Of a DNA stretch of 64,000 nt, positions 42,608 to 50,590 are shown one piece after another; position 1 is the first letter of the stretch, and every line of letters starts with the position of its first letter. Both the position numbers and the translations under genes were made by a program. The notes under the pieces were generated by a model. The model was not told the origin of the DNA, searched no databases, and worked only from the letters and a program-made list of their open reading frames with translations. Source of the stretch: Megasphaera sp. AM44-1BH (GTDB taxonomy: Bacteria; Bacillota; Negativicutes; Veillonellales; Megasphaeraceae); the NCBI RefSeq assembly GCF_003467125.1, contig NZ_QSFA01000008.1:5725-69724 (forward strand). The letters run 5' to 3'.

Positions 42608-43025
42608 AAATTATATAAAAAATAATTTAGAAACAATCTTTGAAAATTTCCAGAATATGATCAAAGTAGAAACGGTCGTCGGCCAGGCTGTACATATCGG
42701 CGATACGATTCTCGTTCCTTTTGTAGATATCACCTTTGGCTTCGGTACAGGAGGCGTAAACGGCAAAGAAGAAACAGGCCGCCAGAGTGGCGGTGGCGGC
42801 GGCAGTGCTAAAATGGAACCAACAGCCGTCCTGGTCATCAAAGGGGACAGAGTAGAGATGTTTTCCATAAAAAAAGGCGGATACCAGGCCTCTGCTTTTG
42901 AAAAACTGCTGACCATGGCCCCGGAAATCATCGACAAGCTGAAAAAGGATAAATACATCTATATCAAAGACGAAGATGAAACTGTGGATGTATCAGAACC
43001 GATCCAGCCCGATGCAAAACCTTAA
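42600..43025 (+). CDS. ytfJ: GerW/YtfJ-family protein
   Basis: 141 aa from ATG 42600. Contains the family core TVVGQAVHIGDTILVPFVDITFGFGTGG and a Gly-rich stretch SGGGGG, then SAKMEPTAVLVIKGDRV. In spore formers YtfJ/GerW is needed for germination of certain spores. Retention of it in a Negativicute with an outer membrane may mean a non-spore role. The frame is open about 190 codons upstream, but that is out-of-frame DUF2953 sequence. Confidence 0.88.
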   Translation: MDKNYIKNNLETIFENFQNMIKVETVVGQAVHIGDTILVPFVDITFGFGTGGVNGKEETGRQSGGGGGSAKMEPTAVLVIKGDRVEMFSIKKGGYQASAFEKLLTMAPEIIDKLKKDKYIYIKDEDETVDVSEPIQPDAKP

Positions 43026-43063
43026 ATATTTTGTGAATTATAATCACAGTATGGTCACAACCG

Positions 43064-43092
43064 TTGTACTTTCCGTTCTATTCTGATATAAT
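43064..43092 (+). promoter_or_regulatory. Promoter of the OmpH-like gene
   Basis: TTGTAC (43064-43069), 17-bp spacer, TATAAT (43087-43092), about 50 bp before the start codon. Confidence 0.75.
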
Positions 43093-43143
43093 ATCTAAAC
43101 AGACAGTAACCCTATTATTTTTAAAATTCAGGAGGATTATATA

Positions 43144-43572
43144 ATGAAATTAAGAAAACAACTGGCTTCCCTCGCCGTAGTAGGGATGATGAGCGTTGTC
43201 GCTGCTTCTTCCGCTTTTGCTGCCGGTGTTGGCTATGTCAATTTTGATACCCTCGTCCAATCTCATAAAGATTTCCCGAAAGTAAGCGCCCAGATGCAGT
43301 CTGCCATCAAAAACGCCAATCAGGAATTCGCTAAAAAAGCCCCGACTCTGAAAACAGATCAGGAAAAACAGGAATTAGGCCGTCAGCTCGCCCAGAATCT
43401 GAGCAAACTGGAAAACAGCCTCATCGTTCCCATTGAAAAAGATGTCGTCAATAAAGTTGAACAGGTCCGCAAAGATAAGAACCTGGACTGCATCGTAGCT
43501 CAGGGTGCCATCATCGCCGGTGCCGATAAAGCTACGGACGAAACACAGGAAGTTGCCAAACTTCTCAAATAA
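43144..43572 (+). CDS. OmpH/Skp-like periplasmic protein
   Basis: 142 aa from ATG 43144 (AGGAGG before it). A clear Sec signal peptide (KKQ-type n-region, hydrophobic core, cut after ASSAFA) precedes GVGYVNFDTLVQSHKDF and a long alpha-helical region. This is the size and shape of the OmpH/Skp family of chaperones for outer-membrane proteins. It supports the presence of an outer membrane. Single gene with its own promoter and terminator. Confidence 0.85.
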   Translation: MKLRKQLASLAVVGMMSVVAASSAFAAGVGYVNFDTLVQSHKDFPKVSAQMQSAIKNANQEFAKKAPTLKTDQEKQELGRQLAQNLSKLENSLIVPIEKDVVNKVEQVRKDKNLDCIVAQGAIIAGADKATDETQEVAKLLK

Positions 43573-43586
43573 TTTAGCATAGAGGT

Positions 43587-43633
43587 AAAAGACCGTGCAT
43601 GAAGGTTTCCACCATCGTGTACGGTCTTTTTTG
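43587..43633 (+). terminator. Terminator of the OmpH-like gene
   Basis: Stem AAGACCGT / ACGGTCTT with TTTTTT. The inner part GCATGAAGGTTTCCACCATC repeats the loop of the hairpin at 3213-3268 with small changes. Confidence 0.82.
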
Positions 43634-43832
43634 CTTGTAACAGCCGGTCATCAAAAGCGCCTTTTTAAGGCGTTTTTATTTTGCTTTTTATAGTATTTGT
43701 CGCAAAAACGTCTTTCCTCTGTTATATCGCCGTTTACGCTAATTTTTCTGCATTTATATTTTTCTGCATTTATATTATTTTGTTATTAAAAATTGTCATT
43801 CTATATTTTTTGAAAAAAATTCTTGTTTACTC

Positions 43833-43887
43833 TTGACATATACCCCTCATCGGTATATGATACTTTCAGATACCCGGCAGGGGTATC
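43833..43887 (+). promoter_or_regulatory. csoR-copA promoter with two CsoR-type operators
   Basis: TTGACA (43833-43838), 17-bp spacer, TATGAT (43856-43861). The spacer holds the imperfect palindrome ATACCCCTCATCGGTAT (43840-43856); the transcribed start holds the perfect one GATACCC-GGCA-GGGGTATC (43869-43887). Both match the GC-rich ATACCC...GGGTAT pattern known for CsoR repressors. Confidence 0.88.
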
Positions 43888-43902
43888 TGGGAGGATGATA
43901 CG

Positions 43903-44253
43903 ATGGAAGAGAAAAAGCAACTGACGGAAATGACAGAAAACCAGCCTGCAATGTGCTGCTGTGCCGGTCCCAAACATAAATACCGTGATAAAAACAGTAA
44001 AGAATACAAAAGCCTCATTTCCCGCCTCAACCGCATCGAAGGCCAGGTACGCGGTGTCCGCAATATGGTTGAAGCCGACCGCTACTGCGTCGATATCCTG
44101 ATGCAGGTCAGCGCAATCCAGTCGGCACTGAATTCATTCAATAAGGAATTACTGGCCCAGCATATCAAAAGCTGTGTCGTCCACGATATCCGTGAAGGAA
44201 AAGATGAAGTCGTCGATGAACTCGTCTGTATGCTGCAAAAATTAATGAAGTAG
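43903..44253 (+). CDS. csoR: Copper-sensing repressor CsoR
   Basis: 116 aa from ATG 43903 (GGGAGG upstream). Contains SRLNRIEGQVRGV and the Cu(I)-binding Cys-His-Cys set (RYC at about 65, HIKSC at about 90-94). Binds the palindromes at 43840-43887 and releases them when Cu(I) is bound. The N-terminal ~30 residues, including a CCC motif (residues 18-20) and a basic stretch, are an addition to the usual ~90-aa CsoR. First gene of the operon with copA (10 bp gap). Confidence 0.92.
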   Translation: MEEKKQLTEMTENQPAMCCCAGPKHKYRDKNSKEYKSLISRLNRIEGQVRGVRNMVEADRYCVDILMQVSAIQSALNSFNKELLAQHIKSCVVHDIREGKDEVVDELVCMLQKLMK

Positions 44254-44263
44254 GTGATATGAA

Positions 44264-47137
44264 ATGAAACATGAAAAATATGCCATTACTGGTATGAGCT
44301 GCTCTGCCTGCTCCAGCCGGGTCGAAAAGGCCGTTTCCAAACTGGACGGCATGAAAAAAGCCAGCGTCAATTTACTGACCAATAGCATGCAGGTCGATTA
44401 TGATGAAGGAACACTCTCCAGCCAGGATATCATTCAGGCCGTCATAGATGCCGGATACGGGGCAACCCTTTCGGGGGAAAACAAAAAGGCCACAGCTGCT
44501 TCAGAACCCAGCCCTTCTGATCTGGCAAAAAAAGATATGAAGGCCATGAAACACCGACTGATCTGGTCTATCCTGTTCCTGATTCCCGTCATGTACATCG
44601 CCATGCACCACATGCTCCTGGAATGGTTCGGCATTCCTGTACCGGAAGCATTCCAGGCGGTATTCCACGGCGATGAAAATGCCATTACCTTTGCCTTTAT
44701 CCAGTTCCTGCTCATACTGCCCATTATGTATCTAAACCGGAAGTATTATATCAACGGCTTCCGGACGCTGTTCCAGGGAGCACCGAATATGGATACCCTC
44801 GTCGGCATGGGATCTATGGCTGCAGCGGTATATGGAGTCTTTGCCATTTTCCGCATGAGCTGGGGCATGGGACATGGGGACTGGGCCCTCGTTTCCCAGT
44901 ACAGTACCAATCTCTATTTTGAATCAGCCGGTATGATCGTCACCCTTATCGACATCGGAAAATACCTGGAAGCCCGGGCCAAGGGCAAAACCAGTACGGC
45001 CATTGAAAAATTAATGGACCTGGCCCCCAAGCAGGCAACGGTGCTCCGCGATGGTAAAGAAACGGTCATTCCCGTAGAAGAACTTGCCGTAGGCGATGAA
45101 ATGGTCATCCGTCCGGGAGAAAGCATTCCTGCCGATGGCATCATTTCCGAAGGATCGACCAGTATCGATGAAGCCGCTATTACAGGAGAAAGCATTCCCG
45201 TAGAAAAACAGCAGGGTGATTCGGTCACGTCAGCTACGATTAACAAAACAGGATTTATCCACGTCAGAGCCAGCCGTGTCGGAGCAGATACGACAATCAG
45301 CCAGATTATTAAATTGGTAGACGAAGCCAGTGCCAGCAAGGCACCTATTGCCAAAATGGCTGATAAAATTTCCGGGATTTTCGTTCCCGTCGTCATGACC
45401 ATCGCCGTTATCACAGGTCTGGTCTGGTATTTCCTGCTCGGTGCCGATGCAGAATTTGCCTTCTCTACAGCCATTTCTGTTCTTGTCATTTCCTGCCCCT
45501 GCGCACTAGGGCTGGCAACACCGGTCGCTATCATGGTGGGTACCGGAAAAGGAGCCGAAAACGGTATCCTCATCAAATCCGGTGAAGCTCTGGAAACAGC
45601 TCATGCCATTGATACCGTCGTCATGGACAAAACCGGTACGATTACAGAAGGCCGCCCCCGTGTAACCGATATATGGGTCCGGAAGGGAACAGAAGATCAG
45701 CTGCTTACACTGGCTGCCAGCATGGAACAGGGGAGCGAACATCCTCTGGCAGAAGCTATTATGAATTACGCCAGAGACCATCATATGGTTCCTCATGCCG
45801 TAACAAACTTTAAGGCTATTTTTGGCCGCGGCATTGAAGCTGTGTACAATGGCCAGACCTATTATGCCGGTAATACCCGTCTCATGGAAGAAAAAGGAAT
45901 TTCTTCTGATGCCATTCAGCAACGGCTGAATGAACTGGCTGACGCCGGAAAGACACCGCTCATCTTTGCAGATGCCAAAGAAATCATCGGCATCATTGCC
46001 GCGGCTGATATGGAAAAAGCAAGCAGTGCCGAAGCGATTTCGCTCTTTGGTAAAATGGGAATCGACGTGGTCATGCTGACCGGGGATAATCAGCGCACAG
46101 CCGAAGCAATCCGCAAGCGTCTACATATCCCACAAGTCATTGCCGGAGTCCTGCCACAGGATAAAGAACGCCATATTGCAGCCCTTCAGGCCCAGGGACA
46201 TAAAGTGGCTATGATTGGTGACGGCATCAATGATGCACCGGCACTGGCCAAAGCAGATCTGGGAATTGCCATCGGCGCCGGCACAGACGTAGCTATTGAA
46301 AGCGCCGATGCCGTACTCATGCGCAATGATCTCCTTGATGCCGTAAGTGCCGTCCGCCTCAGCAAAGCCGTTATCCGTAACATCAAAGAAAATCTGTTCT
46401 GGGCATTCTTCTACAACGCTATCTGCATCCCGCTGGCAGCTGGTGTCCTGTACCCGGCCTTTGGCATCCGTCTCAATCCGATGATTGGCGCCGCTGCCAT
46501 GAGTCTTTCCAGCTTCAGTGTCTGCATGAACGCCCTGCGCCTGCGCTTTTTCAAACCCGATCATCAAAGCCACCATGTTTCACGTGAAACATTACAATCA
46601 GAACCCACCCACACTGTCTCAGCAGCTACAACCGATGCGGTTACAACACAGCCAGCAGCGCCCGCAGAAATCGCGGAAGCAAGTGATCAGACAGCACCAG
46701 TTGCAGCCCATCAGTATCAATTGACGATTGACGGAATGATGTGCCAGCACTGCGTCCGCACCGTTACGAAAGCACTGGAATCTCTGTCCGGTGTTACGGC
46801 GGTACATGTCGATCTCGACAGTAAAGGTGCTACCGTCGCCAGTTCATCTGTCATCCCGGCCGATGACTTTAAAAAAGTCATTACGACTGCAGGATATACA
46901 TTACTTTCAGAGAAAGAAGAGGAGTCCACTATGAAAACCACATTAAAAATTGAAGGCATGATGTGCCAGCATTGCCAGAAACACGTACAAGAAGCATTAT
47001 CCGCTATGAACGGCGTCACTGCCGTCTCCGTAGATCTCGATGGCGGTAAGGCCGATGTAGAAGCCAGCCGTGACATTCCTACAGAAGAATTTGCAAAGGT
47101 AATTGCTGACGCCGGTTATAAATTGGTAACGGCCTGA
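44264..47137 (+). CDS. copA: Copper-translocating P1B-type ATPase with two extra C-terminal HMA domains
   Basis: 957 aa from ATG 44264. Domain order: HMA 1 (GMSCSACSSRVEKAV, ~10-70), eight transmembrane helices, actuator TGES (~305), CPC metal site CPCALGLATP (~410), phosphorylation DKTGT (~455), GDGINDAPAL (~651), then a Ser/Thr/Ala/Pro-rich linker (~770-815) and two C-terminal HMA domains with GMMCQHC (~824 and ~897). The usual CopA has its HMA domains only at the N-terminus. Codons 771-776 (HVSRET) are written by a perfect parS palindrome. The last HMA is preceded by a Shine-Dalgarno and ATG at 46931. Exports Cu(I) from the cytoplasm. Confidence 0.95.
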   Translation: MKHEKYAITGMSCSACSSRVEKAVSKLDGMKKASVNLLTNSMQVDYDEGTLSSQDIIQAVIDAGYGATLSGENKKATAASEPSPSDLAKKDMKAMKHRLIWSILFLIPVMYIAMHHMLLEWFGIPVPEAFQAVFHGDENAITFAFIQFLLILPIMYLNRKYYINGFRTLFQGAPNMDTLVGMGSMAAAVYGVFAIFRMSWGMGHGDWALVSQYSTNLYFESAGMIVTLIDIGKYLEARAKGKTSTAIEKLMDLAPKQATVLRDGKETVIPVEELAVGDEMVIRPGESIPADGIISEGSTSIDEAAITGESIPVEKQQGDSVTSATINKTGFIHVRASRVGADTTISQIIKLVDEASASKAPIAKMADKISGIFVPVVMTIAVITGLVWYFLLGADAEFAFSTAISVLVISCPCALGLATPVAIMVGTGKGAENGILIKSGEALETAHAIDTVVMDKTGTITEGRPRVTDIWVRKGTEDQLLTLAASMEQGSEHPLAEAIMNYARDHHMVPHAVTNFKAIFGRGIEAVYNGQTYYAGNTRLMEEKGISSDAIQQRLNELADAGKTPLIFADAKEIIGIIAAADMEKASSAEAISLFGKMGIDVVMLTGDNQRTAEAIRKRLHIPQVIAGVLPQDKERHIAALQAQGHKVAMIGDGINDAPALAKADLGIAIGAGTDVAIESADAVLMRNDLLDAVSAVRLSKAVIRNIKENLFWAFFYNAICIPLAAGVLYPAFGIRLNPMIGAAAMSLSSFSVCMNALRLRFFKPDHQSHHVSRETLQSEPTHTVSAATTDAVTTQPAAPAEIAEASDQTAPVAAHQYQLTIDGMMCQHCVRTVTKALESLSGVTAVHVDLDSKGATVASSSVIPADDFKKVITTAGYTLLSEKEEESTMKTTLKIEGMMCQHCQKHVQEALSAMNGVTAVSVDLDGGKADVEASRDIPTEEFAKVIADAGYKLVTA
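46576..46591. other. parS site 1 (inside copA)
   Basis: TGTTTCACGTGAAACA, identical to the bacterial parS consensus palindrome. It lies within the linker of copA and is translated as HVSRET, so the protein sequence was adjusted to the site. Confidence 0.92.
46931..47137 (+). CDS. copZ: Probable internal copZ (copper chaperone) start within copA
   Basis: In-frame ATG at 46931 with AGAGGAG 6-7 nt upstream; initiation there would give a 68-aa protein, MKTTLKIEGMMCQHCQ... to the copA stop, the size and fold of a CopZ/HMA chaperone. Either a former separate copZ was fused to copA and kept its ribosome site, or both products are made. This is inference from the sequence signals. Confidence 0.5.
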   Translation: MKTTLKIEGMMCQHCQKHVQEALSAMNGVTAVSVDLDGGKADVEASRDIPTEEFAKVIADAGYKLVTA

Positions 47138-47191
47138 TAGATACTACGGAGTCAGTCAGGTCATATTGCGAAAAGAGCAGACCGAAATAAC

Positions 47192-47245
47192 AAACGGACC
47201 TGCTGTGAGAACGTATCTATACATATCTCACGGCAGGTCCGTTTT
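47192..47245 (+). terminator. Terminator of the csoR-copA operon
   Basis: AAACGGACCTGCTGTGAGA pairs with TCTCACGGCAGGTCCGTTT, followed by TG; strong stem of about 18 bp. Confidence 0.8.
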
Positions 47246-47274
47246 GCCCTATACGCATAAGGACACCAGTCTAA

Positions 47275-47553
47275 TCAGAATATGCCCAGGCGGACACAAA
47301 TTGCAAATTGTACGGCATACAGAGCGAGGATCCCGTATTTAAATTTAGGCCGGTCTTTTTTATACGTAAAGATATAAATAGCAAAAAAAGCTCCCATGGA
47401 TCCGCCCAATACGGCCAGGACGAGCAGAAACCATTCTGGAATACGTGAAGCACCGCCGTCCTGAAAGCGTTTTTCCAGGCCAAACAGGGCAAAGGTCAGG
47501 ATATTTAACAAAAACAGGTACCAATACACAACAGTCAGATTAATATTCAACAT
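47275..47553 (-). CDS. DUF1294 family small membrane protein
   Basis: 92 aa from ATG 47553 (AAAGGAG upstream). Three hydrophobic helices, and the family-typical sequence ASRIPEWFLLVLAVLGGSMGAFFAIYIFTYKKDRPKF. Function unknown. Single gene; its upstream region contains the palindrome with parS site 2. Confidence 0.85.
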   Translation of the reverse strand: MLNINLTVVYWYLFLLNILTFALFGLEKRFQDGGASRIPEWFLLVLAVLGGSMGAFFAIYIFTYKKDRPKFKYGILALYAVQFAICVRLGIF

Positions 47554-47608
47554 ACAGGTTCTCCTTTCTCTGGGCCGCACGTTCTTATTACACCTATTGT
47601 AACATAAA

Positions 47609-47662
47609 AAGAAAGGACGCTGAACTATGTTTCACGTGAAACATAGTTCAGCGTCCTTTTTC
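47609..47662. terminator. Terminator palindrome with embedded parS site 2
   Basis: A perfect palindrome of about 42 bp (47615-47656) runs from GGACGCTGAACTA through the central parS to TAGTTCAGCGTCC, followed by TTTTT on the plus strand; the minus strand ends in TTTCTTTTT. The histidine-kinase gene ends 2 bp downstream on the minus strand, so it probably terminates that operon. Confidence 0.8.
47628..47643. other. parS site 2
   Basis: TGTTTCACGTGAAACA forms the middle of the terminator palindrome. Confidence 0.92.
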
Positions 47663-47663
47663 G

Positions 47664-48767
47664 TTATAAAACGGGGAAACAAATCGTAAAAATCGTACCT
47701 TTTCCTTCTATACTCCGGACCCGGATGGTCCCACCCTGACTGATGACATACTGCCGTGCCAAAGCCAGCCCGATTCCGGAACCACCACTCTTGCGGTTTC
47801 GCGATGGATCTGCCCGGTAGAAATATTCAAAAATATGGGGGACATCACGGCGGCTGATTCCCGGACCGGAATCAGCAATGGAGATTTCAACGCGCTGTCT
47901 GATATCAGTCGTGCGCAGACGGGAATGGACCAGTACCGATGATTCCGGAGATACATAGCGCAAAGCATTATTCAGGAGATTGTAAATGACCTGATTCATC
48001 CGGTCCCTGTCCAGCGAAAGAAGGGGGATCCCATCATCCATGGAAAGGCGGACATGCAATTGTTTTTCTTCAAAAAGCGGTTCCAGCATACTCACGGCTT
48101 GTCGAAGAAGGTCATTAACCTGTAAGGGCTGAGAGTGGAGTTCCAGTTCATTGATTTCCGCCAAAGACAAATCCCGCAGATTCTGGACGAGACGGCTCAC
48201 GCGCAGAACTTCGTCTTCCAGTGACAAAAAGGTCTTTTTATCAGCAGGGATGACATTGTCAATCATACCTTCCAGATTTCCCTGAATAATAGCCAGCGGT
48301 GTCCGGAGTTCATGGGCTATACTGGCAAAGAGATGGCGGCGCATCGTGTCATTATACTGTAATTTCTGGGACATGGCATTAAACGACTGAGCCAGAAGGC
48401 CTACTTCATCCTGCCGGTCTACCAGTACAGTTTCCCCGAAGGATCCGGCCTCGATATGGCGTACCGCTTCGGTCAGATCCTGCAAAGACTGGACAAACCG
48501 GCGGATTACGGCCCAGCTGATGAATACACTGAGCAGAATCATAACAGCTCCGACCCAGAGGAGAGACCTGTGGACGGAAGAAACGTAAATTTCCTCTGCC
48601 ATGCCATGCATAGCCATTCCCATCTCCATAGAATGATTGTAGAGATAATGGGAAAAATGAGTATCCATCTGATAATTTACCAGAAAGAGGAGGATGCCTA
48701 TGGTCATAATGAACAAGAAAAAAATAATCCCTGTCAGCCGGAAAACCAGACTATGATACTTAGTCAT
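47664..48767 (-). CDS. Sensor histidine kinase
   Basis: 367 aa from ATG 48767 (GGAGGG upstream), overlapping the regulator gene by 8 bp. Two membrane helices (about 10-32 and 62-85) flank a very short periplasmic loop containing HFSHYLYNHSMEMGMAMHGM, a Met/His-rich segment that could bind copper. HAMP domain, HisKA with ASIAHELRTPLA (phospho-His), HATPase with NLLNNALRYVSPE, DSGPGIS and GGSGIGLALAR. The location beside copper genes suggests a copper sensor (inference). Confidence 0.92.
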   Translation of the reverse strand: MTKYHSLVFRLTGIIFFLFIMTIGILLFLVNYQMDTHFSHYLYNHSMEMGMAMHGMAEEIYVSSVHRSLLWVGAVMILLSVFISWAVIRRFVQSLQDLTEAVRHIEAGSFGETVLVDRQDEVGLLAQSFNAMSQKLQYNDTMRRHLFASIAHELRTPLAIIQGNLEGMIDNVIPADKKTFLSLEDEVLRVSRLVQNLRDLSLAEINELELHSQPLQVNDLLRQAVSMLEPLFEEKQLHVRLSMDDGIPLLSLDRDRMNQVIYNLLNNALRYVSPESSVLVHSRLRTTDIRQRVEISIADSGPGISRRDVPHIFEYFYRADPSRNRKSGGSGIGLALARQYVISQGGTIRVRSIEGKGTIFTICFPVL

Positions 48768-49461
48768 ATTCAGTCCCTCCAAATTTATATCCGATGCCAT
48801 ACACGGTCAATATATATTCCGGATGGGCTGCATCCCGTTCCAGCTTCTTCCTGAGATTCCGGATATGGGTATCAATGGTCCGTTCATATCCCTCAAAACT
48901 GTACCCGCCCTGGGCACGCTCCATGAGCTGCATGCGACTGAAAACACGGCCAGGAGAAGAGGCCAGCACCTCCAGCAGATTAAATTCTGTCGGAGTAAGA
49001 GATACTGCCTTCCCGTCACGGGTAACGGTAAATTTCTCCTTATCAATAACCAGATCTCCCCGTATAAGCTGTGACGACTGCTGCACGACTTCTCCCCGGG
49101 CCCGTCGCAGCAAGGCATGAGCACGGGCCATCAGTTCTTTTACGTTAAAGGGTTTGGTCACATAATCGTCGGCGCCGATATTCAATCCGACAAGACGGTC
49201 CGTTTCATCGTCTCTGGCCGTCAAAAAAATAATAGGAATATCATTGGTCTGACGGACGCGACGACAGACCTCAAATCCATCCATATCAGGCATCATCAAA
49301 TCGAGGATCAAAAGCTGCGGCTCATAACGCCGGAGCATATCCAGCGCCTGACGGCCTGTTTCCGCTGTGTATACCAGACACTGATCCTGTTCAAAATAAG
49401 AGCGGAGCACATTCAGTAATTTTTCATCATCGTCAGCAATGAGAATAGAATATGGGAGCAC
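48760..49461 (-). CDS. OmpR-family response regulator
   Basis: 233 aa from GTG 49461, 7 nt after AGGAGG. Receiver domain with ILIADDDEK (acid pocket), ILDLMMPDMDGF (phospho-Asp) and LTARDDE, VTKPFN (Lys); C-terminal winged helix with TPTEFNLLEVLASSPGRVFSR and HIRNLRKKLE. Partner of the histidine kinase, with overlapping genes. Confidence 0.95.
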   Translation of the reverse strand: MLPYSILIADDDEKLLNVLRSYFEQDQCLVYTAETGRQALDMLRRYEPQLLILDLMMPDMDGFEVCRRVRQTNDIPIIFLTARDDETDRLVGLNIGADDYVTKPFNVKELMARAHALLRRARGEVVQQSSQLIRGDLVIDKEKFTVTRDGKAVSLTPTEFNLLEVLASSPGRVFSRMQLMERAQGGYSFEGYERTIDTHIRNLRKKLERDAAHPEYILTVYGIGYKFGGTEYD

Positions 49462-49557
49462 ACAGGCACCTCCTATCAATACCAGTTTTACCCTTATTGT
49501 ACATCAAAATAATAAGAGGGAAAACTATCCGGTATCGATCTCATCAAAATATAAAGA

Positions 49558-49600
49558 CAAAAATGCTCCCCATACATCGGCCGTACGAGGAAGCATTTAA
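49558..49600 (-). terminator. Terminator of the Met-rich membrane protein gene
   Basis: Stem AAATGCTTCC with GGGGAGCATTT on the minus strand, followed by TTG; moderately convincing. Confidence 0.6.
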
Positions 49601-49616
49601 ACTGTATCATGGACTT

Positions 49617-50282
49617 TTATTTGTTATTGTTCATCTGATCGTGCATTTGTTCATGATTCATCTGACTATGATCCATCTGATTGTGATTCATGTTGTTTTG
49701 ATTCATATTATTCTGGTTCATCTGTCCCTGCTGCATAGCGCCCTGATTCGTCATCTGATGATTCATCTGGGAATGATCCATGCTGCCCTGCTGCATATTC
49801 ATCGTATTCATTGGCGGCTGATATCCTGCCAGCTGGGGATCGGCCATGCCAAATACCATGGCCAGATGAGTAAACAACACGAACAGGACCATAAGCACAA
49901 TATGACGTTTGATTTTCATGGTGCTGTCCAGCTTCTTGTAGATAATGCCCAGTTCCTGGAGCAGAATCAATACGGCAGGAATAATCGCCAGTACGTAGGA
50001 CCAGATAGAAATGTAATCTATGGGGCCGCGCCATTCAATAGTCGGGACATAGCATGCCACAATGTAAACCGTGGCGCAGATAAAGAAAATGCCAAGAATC
50101 AATCCACAAACATGGCTGAGAGAATCCCATTTAGCACTGCGTTCATCTTTATACAACAAAGAAAATGCACCTGATGCCAGAATCGTTTCTGCCAGTACCA
50201 TCGGGACCAGCATGAATAAAATTAAAAACCAGGGCTGATGCAGAGACAGCAGCTCCATATAGTGAGTCATTACCATAGTCAT
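49617..50282 (-). CDS. Membrane protein with Met/His/Asn-rich C-terminal tail, putative copper-binding
   Basis: 221 aa from ATG 50282 (AGGAGG upstream). Four hydrophobic helices (about 15-40, 55-82, 88-112, 128-148) precede a ~75-residue tail made almost only of Met, Asn, Gln, His, Asp and Ser, with many M-x2-M, NHNQMDHSQM- and NHEQMHDQM-type motifs. Such tails bind Cu(I)/Ag(I) in CopB/CopG, PcoE and SilE. I cannot name the membrane family with certainty. Placed upstream of the two-component genes and 3 kb from csoR-copA. Confidence 0.75.
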   Translation of the reverse strand: MTMVMTHYMELLSLHQPWFLILFMLVPMVLAETILASGAFSLLYKDERSAKWDSLSHVCGLILGIFFICATVYIVACYVPTIEWRGPIDYISIWSYVLAIIPAVLILLQELGIIYKKLDSTMKIKRHIVLMVLFVLFTHLAMVFGMADPQLAGYQPPMNTMNMQQGSMDHSQMNHQMTNQGAMQQGQMNQNNMNQNNMNHNQMDHSQMNHEQMHDQMNNNK

Positions 50283-50389
50283 ACCTTATTCCTCCTTTTG
50301 AATATATCCATACTATACACGATAAATATAGAGAACCCGTGCAGAAACTATGAAGAAAATGTGAAGATAGAAAAAGTTCTCATTATAGT

Positions 50390-50405
50390 TGTTTCACGTG
50401 AAACA
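50390..50405. other. parS site 3
   Basis: TGTTTCACGTGAAACA in the 308-bp gap between the Met-rich protein gene and the aminotransferase gene. The gap also holds the promoter at 50476-50504 and nothing else recognisable. Confidence 0.92.
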
Positions 50406-50475
50406 ATTGCCTGTATTTGCAAAAAACGTGCAGGAACCTTGCTATATTGAGACAGCGCTACACTGCCGGAATCCC

Positions 50476-50504
50476 TTTACAAACCTGCACCGTCACGGTA
50501 GAAT
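50476..50504 (+). promoter_or_regulatory. Promoter of the HisC-like aminotransferase gene
   Basis: TTTACA (50476-50481), 17-bp spacer, TAGAAT (50499-50504), leader of about 80 nt. Confidence 0.65.
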
Positions 50505-50590
50505 AGTGGTATTATAGGCTGATAATACGTATCAGAAGACATATTGCCAGCTTTGTAATATATCTATTATTATTAATGTGAGGTGATAGT

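Larger units (their letters stand above)
43573..43902. other. 330-bp intergenic region between ompH-like gene and csoR
   Basis: Contains the terminator at 43587-43633, an AT-rich stretch with a perfect 16-bp tandem duplication (43743-43758 and 43759-43774, TTTTTCTGCATTTATA), and the csoR promoter with two operator-like palindromes. No gene seen. Confidence 0.7.

Noticed and set aside
43743..43774. 16-bp tandem duplication as possible start of a repeat array or CRISPR.
   Set aside because: Only two directly adjacent AT-rich units and no spacers.
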